Below, piece after piece: positions 8,191 to 18,585 of a DNA stretch of 64,000 nucleotides; position 1 is the first letter of the stretch; each line of letters opens with the position of its first letter. A program made the position numbers and the translations under genes. A model generated the notes under the pieces. It searched no databases. It was not told where the DNA came from and saw only the letters and a program-made list of their open reading frames with translations. Origin of the DNA: Pseudomonadota bacterium (GTDB taxonomy: Bacteria; Pseudomonadota; Gammaproteobacteria; DASZBR01); contig JAJYDF010000001.1 in assembly GCA_021777765.1 (NCBI GenBank), forward strand, positions 106,495-170,494. The letters run 5' to 3'.

Positions 8191-9750
8191 TTAATCTATC
8201 GCTAGAAACGCACCAAAAATATAAGTTGTTAAAGATAACAATGCCAAACAAATAACGCTTTCTGTTGAATTAAAAAAGTTTTGGCCTAAGGTAGGATTAT
8301 CACCAGCGTAAGCAATTAAACTAATGCCAATAATATAATAAATGAGCCAAGAAGCTCCTTTTAATGCTTTCATAAAACCTTTGTAATGATAAGTATGATA
8401 TTCGTAATAAAAATAGAAACATAATCCTGGCAGAATTAATACCAACATTTCACCGGTTAATGGCCATTTTGCGTAAAACAATAATACCGACAAAATAAAT
8501 AATAAAATCGGTGCAAATATTTTGCCAAAGGGCACAATAAATTGATGTTTTGCGTGAAGAATAGCGGGATTTTTTTTGCGATGAGCAATTGTAATGATTG
8601 GCGCAGGTAAATAAGAAAATAAATGCATCACTGAAATAACTGCAACTAATTCAAACCAGCCCTTAAATAATACTAAGAAAATAAATCCTACTAGAGTACA
8701 AAGCACAATAGCATTCCGCGGATTATTAAATTCAGGATGTAATTTACTTAAAAAAGCAGGTAAATGTTTTTCATGTGATAAGGAATACAACACACGTGAA
8801 CTAGATGCTAAAAATGCAGCACCGCAAACGCCTGGAGAAATAACAGAACCAATATAAACCGTGGTTACCATGATTTGTATATTTGCGGCAATTAATAAAT
8901 CAACATATGGTGAACGGTAATTAATACTTGCCCAACCTTGCGCTAATTTTGTGGGGTCAATGCTACCGATAAATACTAACTGTAATAATATGTAAATGAC
9001 TAACGCAAATAAAATACTGGTTATTACAGCAATGGGTAATTGTGTTTTGGGTGATCTAATTTCTTCTGAAAATGTTAATGGTGATTGAAATCCATTAAAT
9101 GACATAACAACGCCACAAGTTACAATACTCGTGAGCACAGCTTTAAAACCAAATGGCATAAATTGATGCAAATTGCTGCCAAAATTTTGAGAATGTAAAC
9201 CGTTATAGGTTAAACAAATAATGGTTAAAATCGGCACAATAATTTTTAATACGGTGAAGAAATTATTAAAGCGAATAAAAAATTGTACGCTCCAATAATT
9301 GATATACATAAATATCAGCATTAATAAAATAGCAAATGATAAACCGGGTAAAGTAAGATTATGGGTTGTCACATTATAAATGTGCGCAAATTCAGGATTC
9401 AGTTGACTTAAATATTGCGCAATACTTTGTGCTTCTATGGGTGGGACTGCAACGATACTCAACCAATTAATCCATGAGGTTAAAAAACCGCAAAAGCGGC
9501 CATGGGTGAGATGTGAATAGTATCCGATACCACCGGCGGATGGATGAGCGCTACCAATTTCAATGTAGAATAAACCTACCAGCAAGGCTACAAATGCACC
9601 AAGCACCCAAGAGATGACAGAAGCAGGACCAGCTAGCATAGCAATTTTCTGAGTGCCGAGTAGCCAGCCAGAACCAATAATTGCAGTGACACCAGTCATG
9701 GTCAGAGAGAATGTAGATATATTTTTCTTAAAGTTAACAGTCTGTTCCAT
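8191..9750 (-). CDS. Amino acid permease, APC superfamily
   Basis: 519 residues with about 12 to 14 hydrophobic segments spread along the chain. The first helix carries the APC signature TGVTAIIGSGWLLGTQK, and the FSEEIRSPKTQLPIA loop after helix 6 is typical of APC amino acid:proton symporters or exchangers. The arrangement recalls aspartate or glutamate:proton permeases, but the substrate cannot be fixed. Amino acids are the usual carbon source of intracellular Legionellales, so such permeases are common there. AAGGATT lies 5-11 bases before the ATG. The patatin gene downstream is likely in the same transcript. Confidence 0.85.
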   Translation of the reverse strand: MEQTVNFKKNISTFSLTMTGVTAIIGSGWLLGTQKIAMLAGPASVISWVLGAFVALLVGLFYIEIGSAHPSAGGIGYYSHLTHGRFCGFLTSWINWLSIVAVPPIEAQSIAQYLSQLNPEFAHIYNVTTHNLTLPGLSFAILLMLIFMYINYWSVQFFIRFNNFFTVLKIIVPILTIICLTYNGLHSQNFGSNLHQFMPFGFKAVLTSIVTCGVVMSFNGFQSPLTFSEEIRSPKTQLPIAVITSILFALVIYILLQLVFIGSIDPTKLAQGWASINYRSPYVDLLIAANIQIMVTTVYIGSVISPGVCGAAFLASSSRVLYSLSHEKHLPAFLSKLHPEFNNPRNAIVLCTLVGFIFLVLFKGWFELVAVISVMHLFSYLPAPIITIAHRKKNPAILHAKHQFIVPFGKIFAPILLFILSVLLFYAKWPLTGEMLVLILPGLCFYFYYEYHTYHYKGFMKALKGASWLIYYIIGISLIAYAGDNPTLGQNFFNSTESVICLALLSLTTYIFGAFLAID

Positions 9751-9993
9751 TGATAATCCTTAGATAAATTATGCGATGCAAGGACAGTAGTAATAGCAGA
9801 GTCAAGCGGGACCTACTAATGGCAGCCATACATAATAGTATAAAAATAATGATTTGCCTATGAGGAAATAGGATGTTGTGGTTGTGCGGCGCAGCTAAAT
9901 ACGTGGGTGATTGGTTTGGGCTGGTCGTCTATAACAACTGTAATAATGTGTTTCTAATATTACCTAATTCCATATTAAATCATCTGCATTTTA

Positions 9994-10113
9994 TCAATTA
10001 ATCTTTTTAATGAGATGATCAGGAGCAGGCATTGTTAATTGATATGTTTGATGTTCTTTAGTAACAATTTTTTGATCGAATTTAAAAATGGTATCTCGTT
10101 TTAATATGTGTAT
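9994..10113 (-). pseudogene. Possible 39-codon gene remnant
   Basis: Within the 400-base interval between the permease and mscL (9751-10150) I see no intact gene or clear regulatory site. One short minus-strand stretch reads as plausible protein (for example KRDTIFKFDQKIVTKEH) from after a stop at 10114-10116 to TGA at 9994-9996, with no start codon near its upstream end. It may be the tail of a deleted gene. Confidence 0.25.
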
Positions 10114-10150
10114 TCATTTAATTTTTACTCTGAATATATTTTAAGGGAAA

Positions 10151-10531
10151 TTATTTTTCTATATTTTGTTTTAATAAGTCACGGATTTCTGTGAGTAATA
10201 ATTCTTGAGTGCTAGGAGGGGTTGGTTGCGCTTCTTCTTTTTTGTGAATCATGTTTATGAGTTTAATAAATAAAAATATTGAAAATGCTATTAAAGTGAA
10301 GTCAATAACGGATTGTAAAAATGCGCCCCATTTAATAACAGCATGTCCCACTGTAATCGTTTTTGCGGTGATATCAATGCCTCCAAGAATTAATCCTAGT
10401 ACTGGCATGATAATGCCATCGACTAAGGAGGAAATGATTTTGCCAAATGCGCCACCGATAATAACACCCACTGCTAAATCGATGACATTACCACGCATGG
10501 CAAATGCTTTAAATTCACTGAAAAAACTCAT
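10151..10531 (-). CDS. mscL: Large-conductance mechanosensitive channel
   Basis: MscL is a pentameric inner-membrane channel that opens under hypo-osmotic stress. The 126 residues match E. coli MscL along their length: the N-terminal [35 protein letters not shown] (helix 1), the periplasmic loop, the second membrane segment ([19 protein letters not shown]) and a charged C-terminal helix ending [11 protein letters not shown]. The ATG at 10531 is chosen over a TTG seven codons upstream because AAGGAG ends 10 bases before it and because the family begins at this point. It is a single gene. Confidence 0.95.
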   Translation of the reverse strand: MSFFSEFKAFAMRGNVIDLAVGVIIGGAFGKIISSLVDGIIMPVLGLILGGIDITAKTITVGHAVIKWGAFLQSVIDFTLIAFSIFLFIKLINMIHKKEEAQPTPPSTQELLLTEIRDLLKQNIEK

Positions 10532-10670
10532 ACTAACGCTCCTTGTTAACAATCATAAATAATAATTAATTTCCTCTTTGTTAGAGAAAGAGAGGGATGA
10601 AATTATGCTGAATTGTTGGTTAATCAGTCAAATATATTTTTATTTTATGATCAGTGATAAATAAGTTAAG

Positions 10671-10700
10671 AAAAAAGAGGCGAAATTATACGCCTCTTTT
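10671..10700 (-). terminator. Rho-independent terminator of the coiled-coil gene
   Basis: aaaagaggcg (10673-10682) pairs perfectly with cgcctctttt (10691-10700), loop of 8. Read on the minus strand, the stem runs into TTTTTT, 36 bases after the stop codon at 10737. The plus-strand side also ends in TTTT, so it may act both ways. Confidence 0.8.
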
Positions 10701-10736
10701 ATATGGTTTAGTAATGATCACTTTATTAATAAATTA

Positions 10737-13613
10737 CTATTTAACTCGATTTTGTTGACTAGGGTTGTTAATAATTTTTTCTTGAATAAATTCAGGAATT
10801 ACCCGTTCATAAAAATGCTGAGTGCTATCATATCGTGTAAATCCACGAGATTGTGATGCTGTCACGAATAGATCTAAAGTTTCTAATAATTGTTCGGCTT
10901 TATTTATAAAAATTTTCTTGGATATTAAGCCAAGTGCAATATCAATTTTCTCTATTGCACTCGCCACAGTTTTAGGAATGTTTATTTCATGCGCTACATT
11001 AGCAGTATCTTCATATACTGCATAATCGTTAGCAAATAAACTTAACTCATAGGGGGCCTTTCCTGCTTCAGTGATTGCTCCTGTTAATAAACGATCCTTT
11101 AATAATTCTAAAATAATTTCAGCATTTTCTTCAGATAGATATCTAATCTGATTACGAATGGCCTCATAATTTGGTAATGGTTCAGATTTTGGTCTTGCTG
11201 ATGCGAAGAAACAGCATAGGCTACTAAAAAATCCACCGGAACTTTGATTATTGCTTGTTGTAGTGGGGCGCCTTGGAGAGTCATTATTAATTGATAGAGT
11301 TTGACGTGGGCTTTCATGTATAAAATTTGTTGCAGATGGAGCGTTATTTTTTTTCCCTACATTGTTTGACTCCGTAGACTGTTTTTGTCTTTCAGTTTCT
11401 TCTGCGCGACGTTTTTCTTCCTCACGTCTTTGTCTTTCGCTTTCTTCGGCGCGACGTTTTTCCTCTTCCCGTCTTTGTCTTTCAGTTTCTTCAGCACGAC
11501 GTTTTTCTTCTGCACGTTTTTGTCTTTCAGATTCATCTGCGATACGTTTTTCTTCCTCACGTCTTTGTCTTTCGCTTTCTTCAGCGCGACGTATTTGTTC
11601 TTCCCGTCTTTGTTTTTCGATTTCAACGCGGCGATTTTCAGCTTCGCTTTGCTGTCTTTCCAATTCAACGCGTTTATTTTCTTCTTCTTCAGCGAGGAGT
11701 TTTAGTTTTGCTTCAAGTTGTTGTGTCTTCAGAAGCTCTGCATTGAAATCTATTAATGGAGGGGTGTGAGGAGAGTTTGAGCGTGTTGTCGGTGTCAGTG
11801 ATCCAGTAGGCGATTGCAATTCTGAATTATTATTATCTGCATTATTAGGATTTATTGCGGCGGCTGCATCAATCGCTATTTTTACACTGGAACCCAAAAT
11901 ACTCGAGCCACCACTACTGCCAACGCTTCCGCATGAATTAACTGATGATTCCTCATCACTCATTTGTTCTTTAACAGATTGAGGTTCAGAAGGTGTAGTT
12001 AATGTGAATTGAGTTGGTTTGGCTGATGATAAGAATTTATCAAAAGCAGCTTTCGCATTTTTATATTCATCTTTGAATATATTTAACGCATCCATTAAGG
12101 ATTGGATTCGTTTTCTATCTTGAGCTTTTTTTATCTCTTTGCGTGTTTCTTTTGTTTTTGCAGAGAATTTATCAATAACCGCAAAAAGTTCCTTTAATTT
12201 TGCACGAGAGTCAGTATCATTGCTTGTTAACTTCTGAATTAATAATTTTTCACCTTCTAAATCGCTAATGCGTTTTTTTAACTGGGCATTAGTTTGAGAT
12301 TTTATCTGCAGAAATAATTGTAATTCTTCATACTCTGTTAAGCATTGTTTAAAAGTGATTTTTTCTTCACAGGCTAATTCAGAAATTTTGCACTGTTGGG
12401 TAATGCTCACAATTTTGTCGTGAAATGCTTGTGCTGATTTGATAAGGCGTTTGGCGGGTTTCTTCAGGTCGGATTCGATACCTTTAAATTGATCTTTCTT
12501 TAAGGTTAAATCTTTAATTTTATGTTTTAGAGCCTCAAGATATAAGTTAGTGAGTGTGTTGTCATCTTTAAGGACAATATCGAAATCTTGTTGTTCATTA
12601 CGTCTCAACAGCGGTGTATTTTGATCAATTTTGTTTTCATCATCTTTCAATAATGAACGTGCTGCGCTACCTGCTTCTTTGACGATATCTAGTGCTTTGC
12701 CTGGAGCGCTGGCCACACTCTGAGTAGCTTGTTTTGTAAGATTTTTAAATTGTTTAAAAGTATTGAATAGTCCTGATGCATTTTTGGTTTTCGGTTTTTT
12801 TAATGTGGTTTTTTTGTGCTCAACTTTTTTATCTGTTGAATCTTTTTTATCATTTTTAGATTTGACATCACTTTTGTCTTTCTTATCTTTCTTTGTTTTC
12901 TTTTCGCTGCTATCAGCTGCAGGAGAAGCGAGAGATGATGAAGAAGTTGATTTTGTCGGTGATTTAGGCGCAACTGCTAACAGGGTATCAAGTGCGGATT
13001 TAAACTTTTCACATTCTAGAAAACTCTCTTCGAGTTTCTTTGAACGTTCTGCATAATTTTTAGCATTGGCATTATTCAATTGATTTAACGCGTCAATGAA
13101 GTCTTTTACTTTTTTACGTAGATTTTCAACCCCAGGCCTTCTATGTTCGCGTTCTGTTATATTCTTACTATCTTTAATTGCCGCAAAGTCTTGTTCAATT
13201 TGATAATATATTTTGATGAAATTACTGAATTTTTCTGCACGTTCAATCTTTTCTTGTAAGTGATGTTCATCTGGAGTTACAGGTGCATTTTTTATAATGT
13301 AATAACTCAATTCATCAACACAATTAATAAAATGTTGTTGAATGGCTTTAAAATATAAAAAAGCATCATAATGATGTTGATGAAGTTTAAGCTTCTGAGC
13401 GACTAATAATTTTTCATGTTCACACAAAACGCTTGCAATAGAAATGTAATCTTTATGTATTTGTTGGGAATAACTTTGTAATTCATTTAATTCAGCAGAG
13501 TGTGAATTTTCGCCATCATAATGCTTTAAAATAAAATTTAAATATTTGAGGTAGTCTTGAGGTGTGTAAGTAAATTTTAGATTGGTTGTTAACGCAGTAA
13601 CTTGTATTCCCAT
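10737..13613 (-). CDS. Large coiled-coil candidate effector with 15-residue charged repeats
   Basis: A 958-residue protein without a recognised domain. In order: a helical N-terminal region, a lysine-rich segment (about residues 230-278, many KK and KDKK motifs), coiled-coil stretches, a low-complexity linker rich in S, T, P and N (about 545-630), a strongly charged R/E coiled coil with a 15-residue period (about 660-745), a short hydrophobic cysteine pair (SLCCFFASARPK, about 795), and a helical tail of about 150 residues. No signal peptide. The size, coiled coils and lone position are typical of Dot/Icm effectors. The CC pair next to basic residues could be a host lipidation site (inference). 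A PmrA-type site lies 55 bases before the ATG and a strong terminator follows. Confidence 0.75.
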   Translation of the reverse strand: MGIQVTALTTNLKFTYTPQDYLKYLNFILKHYDGENSHSAELNELQSYSQQIHKDYISIASVLCEHEKLLVAQKLKLHQHHYDAFLYFKAIQQHFINCVDELSYYIIKNAPVTPDEHHLQEKIERAEKFSNFIKIYYQIEQDFAAIKDSKNITEREHRRPGVENLRKKVKDFIDALNQLNNANAKNYAERSKKLEESFLECEKFKSALDTLLAVAPKSPTKSTSSSSLASPAADSSEKKTKKDKKDKSDVKSKNDKKDSTDKKVEHKKTTLKKPKTKNASGLFNTFKQFKNLTKQATQSVASAPGKALDIVKEAGSAARSLLKDDENKIDQNTPLLRRNEQQDFDIVLKDDNTLTNLYLEALKHKIKDLTLKKDQFKGIESDLKKPAKRLIKSAQAFHDKIVSITQQCKISELACEEKITFKQCLTEYEELQLFLQIKSQTNAQLKKRISDLEGEKLLIQKLTSNDTDSRAKLKELFAVIDKFSAKTKETRKEIKKAQDRKRIQSLMDALNIFKDEYKNAKAAFDKFLSSAKPTQFTLTTPSEPQSVKEQMSDEESSVNSCGSVGSSGGSSILGSSVKIAIDAAAAINPNNADNNNSELQSPTGSLTPTTRSNSPHTPPLIDFNAELLKTQQLEAKLKLLAEEEENKRVELERQQSEAENRRVEIEKQRREEQIRRAEESERQRREEEKRIADESERQKRAEEKRRAEETERQRREEEKRRAEESERQRREEEKRRAEETERQKQSTESNNVGKKNNAPSATNFIHESPRQTLSINNDSPRRPTTTSNNQSSGGFFSSLCCFFASARPKSEPLPNYEAIRNQIRYLSEENAEIILELLKDRLLTGAITEAGKAPYELSLFANDYAVYEDTANVAHEINIPKTVASAIEKIDIALGLISKKIFINKAEQLLETLDLFVTASQSRGFTRYDSTQHFYERVIPEFIQEKIINNPSQQNRVK
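11391..11625 (-). repeat. In-gene tandem repeat, 45-bp period
   Basis: About five copies of a 45-bp unit encode 15-residue blocks of the form RRAEESERQRREEEK with T/S, R/K and I/R changes. The variation is mostly at single bases, so the copies are diverged rather than freshly amplified. The repeat gives long false open frames on the opposite strand. Confidence 0.85.
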
Positions 13614-13654
13614 GAATATACCTATTTTTCTATTATAAAAATTTAAGAGTCATT

Positions 13655-13687
13655 ATGGTATCAATGATACCTTAAGCTATTATTAAC
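13655..13687 (-). promoter_or_regulatory. PmrA-box-like tandem repeat and -10 element
   Basis: On the minus strand GTTAATAAT (13687-13679) and CTTAAGGTA (13676-13668) are direct repeats 11 bases apart (13 of 18 consensus matches). TACCAT follows after exactly 7 bases (13660-13655); CATAAT overlaps it 3 bases on. It faces the coiled-coil gene starting at 13613. Confidence 0.55.
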
Positions 13688-13748
13688 GGGATGTAATTTT
13701 TGTCAACAATTTCTCTGTGTATGACAAAAAATAAATTCCACGTTGTTT

Positions 13749-13799
13749 TTCCTTCTCACCTTCGCGAAAGAAGGTGTCACTTCGTTACGGATGAGAATG
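13749..13799. repeat. Dispersed palindromic repeat, degenerate copy
   Basis: ttccttctcaccttcgcgaaagaaggtg followed by a cggatgaga tail, a diverged member of the ccttctcccgc...gcgggagaagg family found elsewhere in the window. It sits between the two divergent PmrA-type promoters. Confidence 0.5.
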
Positions 13800-13834
13800 G
13801 TTAAAAAGAGTTTTCATTAATTTTTTTGTGATCT

Positions 13835-13867
13835 CTTAATATTCAGTTAAGAAATCCCCTCTACTAT
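13835..13867 (+). promoter_or_regulatory. PmrA-box-like tandem repeat and -10 element
   Basis: CTTAATATT (13835-13843) and GTTAAGAAA (13846-13854) are direct repeats 11 bases apart; the first half matches the PmrA consensus at all 9 positions. TACTAT follows after exactly 7 bases (13862-13867). It faces the SNF2-type gene. Confidence 0.65.
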
Positions 13868-13987
13868 ACCCACTCTTTATAATAAGGGTTGAAGTCAACT
13901 CATCTCAAAATGAGCATGCTAATGAGATTATTAAGATGGAATTACATATTACTTATACATAAGAATAGAACTCTCATCTAATTGACA

Positions 13988-16900
13988 ATGAACCGACGAG
14001 TGGAATTTATGAGTTTTCCAGAATTTGATTTATTAGAAGAAATAGCAAATACAATACAACAACCAACTCAACCCAGTGATGACATAGATTGGGATGGTTT
14101 ATCAGTATGGTTAAGTAGTGATTCACCCCATCTTTCAGCTAACAACAATGTAGTTAAAGGTCCTGGTCAACCACCGTCGCGCGAAATGCTGGAGCAACAC
14201 ATACAAGGTTCCATTCAGAATACATCGGTTCAAATAAAAAATTTAGTCATCAAAGTTCTATTTGATATTAGTCAAGATTCAAATCAGCGAGATGCATTGC
14301 GGAAATATAAAGGGCATTGGGTATTACCAATATCTCAAGAATTATTTTTTGATATACTCAATGTTATTTCAACACAAATGAAGCAACTGTCTTAGAATCC
14401 TTTAATTATGGAACTGTTAAAGAATAATTCGTATTACACGCCGCTGATACATTTATTTGAATCGTTTAAAATATTTCCGCAGACAAATCAATCAAAAGAG
14501 CAAGTCTTAGAAAACTTATCTAAAACTATGCAAGAATCATCAGTGCTAACAGCCGATCCGTTAATTGGAAAATTGGTAGATGTAGCGCTAAATAATCGTG
14601 AATATTCATTGCAAATCATTCGCAACGCATTACCAGTTTATAATTTAGATGCTGTCATATTGGCGTTATATCAGCCACAAAGTATTTTTAGTACAAAAAC
14701 ACCCATACTTGATTTATCTTCCCATCACTCGATGAGCGATATTGATTTAAATACTACCTATCAATTTTTTAGACTATTTTCTGATGAATTAATCGCGCTC
14801 GTTAAACAACATATTCCTCAACAATTTACACCCCAAATTGCACAAATATTGCAGGATTATCAATCTTTGCAATGTAAAGTGGCTACCCCTGTGTTTTTTG
14901 CAGCAGTTAGGTCAAGTTGTGCTGAAACATGTTAAAAAAATACCGCAACAACAAGAGATGATGTGGAATGAAGTGGCAAATATTCTTAAAAATTTTATTG
15001 AACGATATCATATATCTGTTGAATTAAATAATACCAATTTCTTCATTAAATTTGCCAATCAATTGTTGTATGAGCCTCATTATGAGAATGTACTAAAAAT
15101 TGAAGCGATAATTAATAATGCTTTAATTAATAATAAAGCCACTTTAATCGCAAAGACCAAACCAATTACGGCTGATATTGATGTATTACAAGCGCTTTAC
15201 ACCCTTCAGCATCGTTTGTCTGATACGAATTTTATTCATGATCAAGCGAATAATACCGCTGAATTTTCTATAGTATATTTAAAAGCACCTCAATCAGTAA
15301 CAATATCAGAAAACAAAGTTAAGTGTTTTGTTTTACAAATTCAGGTAGAAAATAACTCTGGCATCACATTATTTAAACCATTAATGACTCCAATAGTGGT
15401 GGATGAAAAACGTGACAGTCAATTTAAGATGCTCTGTCATTCAGCGCTGAGCAATACTCAACAGATATCGGGTGTCATGTTAGATGTTAAACAGTTAAGG
15501 GCTTTATTTGTAGATTTGAAAACACATAAAGATGTTTTGGTATTGTTTGAAGATCAAAATAGTGAAAGTGAGAGCAAGAAAAAGCAGAAGTCTGACCGCA
15601 TAGAATATTTGACGACGTTATCGCAAATCAATAAAGCTAATTTATTAAAATTTATTAAAATTTATTAGGAATTATGAAAAGATCAATTTTTCTGATATGC
15701 AAAGATATCAGGCGCTTTTTACAGCAATGCATGAGAATCGTGAGGAAAAAATATTAACAACTCTTTCCGCCTCAAATACATGCAGCTTATATCCTCATCA
15801 AAAAGAATCAATTTCTAAAATGTTATTTGCGTGGGCTAATGGTGTAGGGATTGGATTGTTTGATGATATGGGCATGGGGAAGACATTAGAAATATTAATG
15901 ACAATCAAATCATATAATCAATTTCCAGTGTTAATAAATTGTCCTGCTATTCTTATGAAAAACTTTAAGAATGAGTTAATAAACAAGTGTGGTGTTACTG
16001 ATTTAAATGTGAATATATATCATGGAAGTGCTAGGAAATTACCCGCAAATTTAGACAGAAGTATTGTCATCACTAGTGTTGATACGCTTAAAAGTGAATT
16101 GAGAAATAAAGAAGATTCACAATTTAAACGAGCATGCGGTTATTTATTGCTGTCTAGTTTTTTGGGGTCAATAAAGGATATTGAAGACAAAGAATTAAGC
16201 GACTTAATAAGTCATGTACAATCACAATACTGTGAATTGATTAAAGATCCCATTATACAAGCTTCCAATGACGATGAAGAAGATAATGATTTTTTACAAG
16301 GGAAATCTAAAAGTGCTAAAAAATTAAAAAAAGTAAAATACAATATTATACGACTACCTTCGGATACTGAATTAAAGCTCATAACAAAACATCATGGTCA
16401 ACTTTCTATAAAGGCATTCGCCAAAATATTTCTGAGTAAATACTTATGGCATTGCTTGGAAAAAAATCAAATCATCGATCAATATGGTGCAATTAATGAT
16501 GAGGAATCTGTCAATTGTGCATTAGAAATTATTGAGTCAGATCTATCATTCGCTAAGGCTGAATATAGTACTTACCTTTCGATAAAATTAGCGAATAACA
16601 CGATATTAACTACAGCAAACTTTATTGGTTTAGTAAAAGAGCTAAGCAGGGGGTTCGCTTGGAAATTAATTTGTTCAGATGAGGCGCACAACGCAATTAA
16701 AAGAAATACGGTGCGCTATCGCTATATGCAGCATATTTTGCAAACAGCAGCCAGTCGCCGTATACCTCGAATATTGGCGACAGGCACACCTATAACAAAT
16801 AATTATCAAGATATCTTTGATATCCATGATATGTTAAATCCTGGTAGCTTAGGATTGCGTAAAATTTTTCTGGATAGATTTAATAATATATTTAAAGTGG

Positions 16901-18479
16901 TTTTAGATAAGATTCATGATGAAGAATTAATGCTTAATGCAGCTAATATCATTCCCTATTTAAATGATGCTTATCAAAAATTAGTACAAATTGCGCAAGA
17001 TTTAAAGAAAAGATCAGTAAGGCATCAGTGTGATGATTTGCAGGTTTTGGCAAATATGAATCAATCGTCCAGTAATGGTTCGCATAAACGTATGCCGCGA
17101 CGTGTACCCTTGCAATTAGAGTGGCACTTTTCTGATGAACAAATGAAAGTATTAAAAACATCTGAAAAATTTACTAAAGAAAACATAGAGCGTGCGTGTC
17201 GCGTATATTCATTTATTCATCCTGAAAAAGAGAAAGACGTTTCTGATAAGGACGCAATCACGGGACTAGTGTTGTTACGTGAATTAGAGAAATTAACGTA
17301 TCACCCCGTTTTAGTTTCTCATAAATATAAAAATAAATTTTATTCTTCAGGCTTAAATAAATCTAGCGGTGATTCCTCAGAAGACTGTGAAGAATATGCT
17401 GAACCGTCAGCCAAGAATTCTTTAGATGGCTTTCAATTAAAAATGCAACTTATAAGAGATATTATTTCAAAAGAGTATGAGGGCAATATTGATTTATTTA
17501 TTGCTGCACCAGGGCGTCTAAAAGCCATTATCGATCACACTATTACGGCGTTGAATAAAAATGATCACTATAAAGTATTAATCCCAGTAAGTTCAATTCC
17601 GTTTGCGGCAATGATTCAAGTGACGATAGAAGAAAAAATTAAACAAGGTGCTATCTCTTCTAAAACTACACAACCATTAGTATTTATTGGTGCATTATCA
17701 GAAAGTCAGCGCGAGCAAAATAAAAATTATTTTAATAATGGAACTGATCACAGAGTATGTATTTTATCAGCGGGAGCTGGTGGTGTGGGAATTTCTTTGT
17801 ATGCAGATGAAGTTATCCCGGGAGATTCTTTATTGTCACCGGCAGCAATGCGGCAAGCTATCGCGCGAGCATTTCGCTTAGATAGTCCTCATGAGGAAAT
17901 CACGGTTTGCGAATTGAAAGGAACCGATCCTTTTTCAATTAAAATTGAGCGGTTATTAAAAAATAAATCAGATTGGATTGATTTCTTAGTGGATAAAGGT
18001 GAAAAAAATATTTTATGGCTGGTTGAACAATTAAAAAATTATTGCTTAACAAATCCCGATTATAATTCATCTGCTGACAATGAAAAGTTTTATAACCAAC
18101 TGTTTGAATTTATTCGTCAGCAATTACTCAAATCTGCAATAACTACACCTCATCAAGCTCCCCTTCTCAAGCTGATATAGAAAAAACATTAATTCCTCCC
18201 GCCCCCTCACTTAGTTTACAAAACAATTCTTCAACACCTATACCAGTCGATATGTTAGTTAATAAGACTAGTGTTGATAAATGGAAAGTTATAGCTGAAC
18301 ATGGCAGAAAAGAAGATAGTGAGGTAGTGCAATATAAACGTGTCAGATTAGATCAAGTACATGGTACTTTGGCTCATGAGTCAGCAAAATCAGCACAAAA
18401 AAGGGATTCTTCTGCAATTGATGACGCACAAGAAGTAAAACAAGAGCAAAAAATATACAAACCAATGAGTAATTTATAA
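13988..18479 (+). pseudogene. Disrupted SNF2-family ATPase candidate effector
   Basis: One ancestral gene of about 1,490 codons is now split into five open pieces. An in-frame TAG (14393-14395) separates pieces 1 and 2 in the same frame. A T6 tract at about 14900 (T5 restores the frame) shifts to piece 3. A tandem 10-bp duplication at 15641-15666 shifts to the long piece (827 residues from 15697). A C4 tract at about 18160 (C5 restores) shifts to the tail ending at 18479. The long piece has SNF2/superfamily 2 helicase motifs: DDMGMGKT (I, residues 56-63), SDEAHN (II), ATGTPITNN (III), GAGGVGISL (V) and QAIARAFRLDS (VI). It may still make an active ATPase fragment. Alternative in-frame starts are 13982 (TTG) and 14009 (ATG, GAGTGG upstream). 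Confidence 0.8.
15641..15666 (+). repeat. 10-bp tandem duplication causing a frameshift
   Basis: tttattaaaa is present twice (15641-15650, 15651-15660) followed by tttatt. Removing one unit joins the two flanking frames as ...NLLKFIRNYEKINFSD. The length (10, not a multiple of 3) explains the frame change. Confidence 0.85.
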
Positions 18480-18490
18480 TAATAACAGTA

Positions 18491-18534
18491 CAATTTTTCC
18501 CCATTTGACCAATTGGTACGAATGGAAAAATTTG
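18491..18534. other. Imperfect palindrome between SNF2-type gene and ttcA
   Basis: A 44-base imperfect palindrome is centred on ccaattgg (18509-18516), between two convergent genes. Part of its right arm (gtacgaatggaaaaatttg) recurs in diverged form just downstream (gtacgaaagaaaaatttg). It could act as a weak bidirectional terminator. Confidence 0.35.
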
Positions 18535-18585
18535 AGTACGATTGGGTACGAAAGAAAAATTTGTTACGATTCGTAAATTTAACGT

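Noticed and set aside
11357..11769. Long plus-strand and second minus-strand frames over the coiled-coil gene
   Set aside because: They are by-products of the 45-bp repeat, which is free of stops in several frames. The 958-residue frame has the matching promoter, terminator and codon pattern.
13988..18479. Five separate small genes in a row
   Set aside because: Each junction is repaired by one simple change and the joined protein reads smoothly; the second, third and fifth pieces lack good starts.
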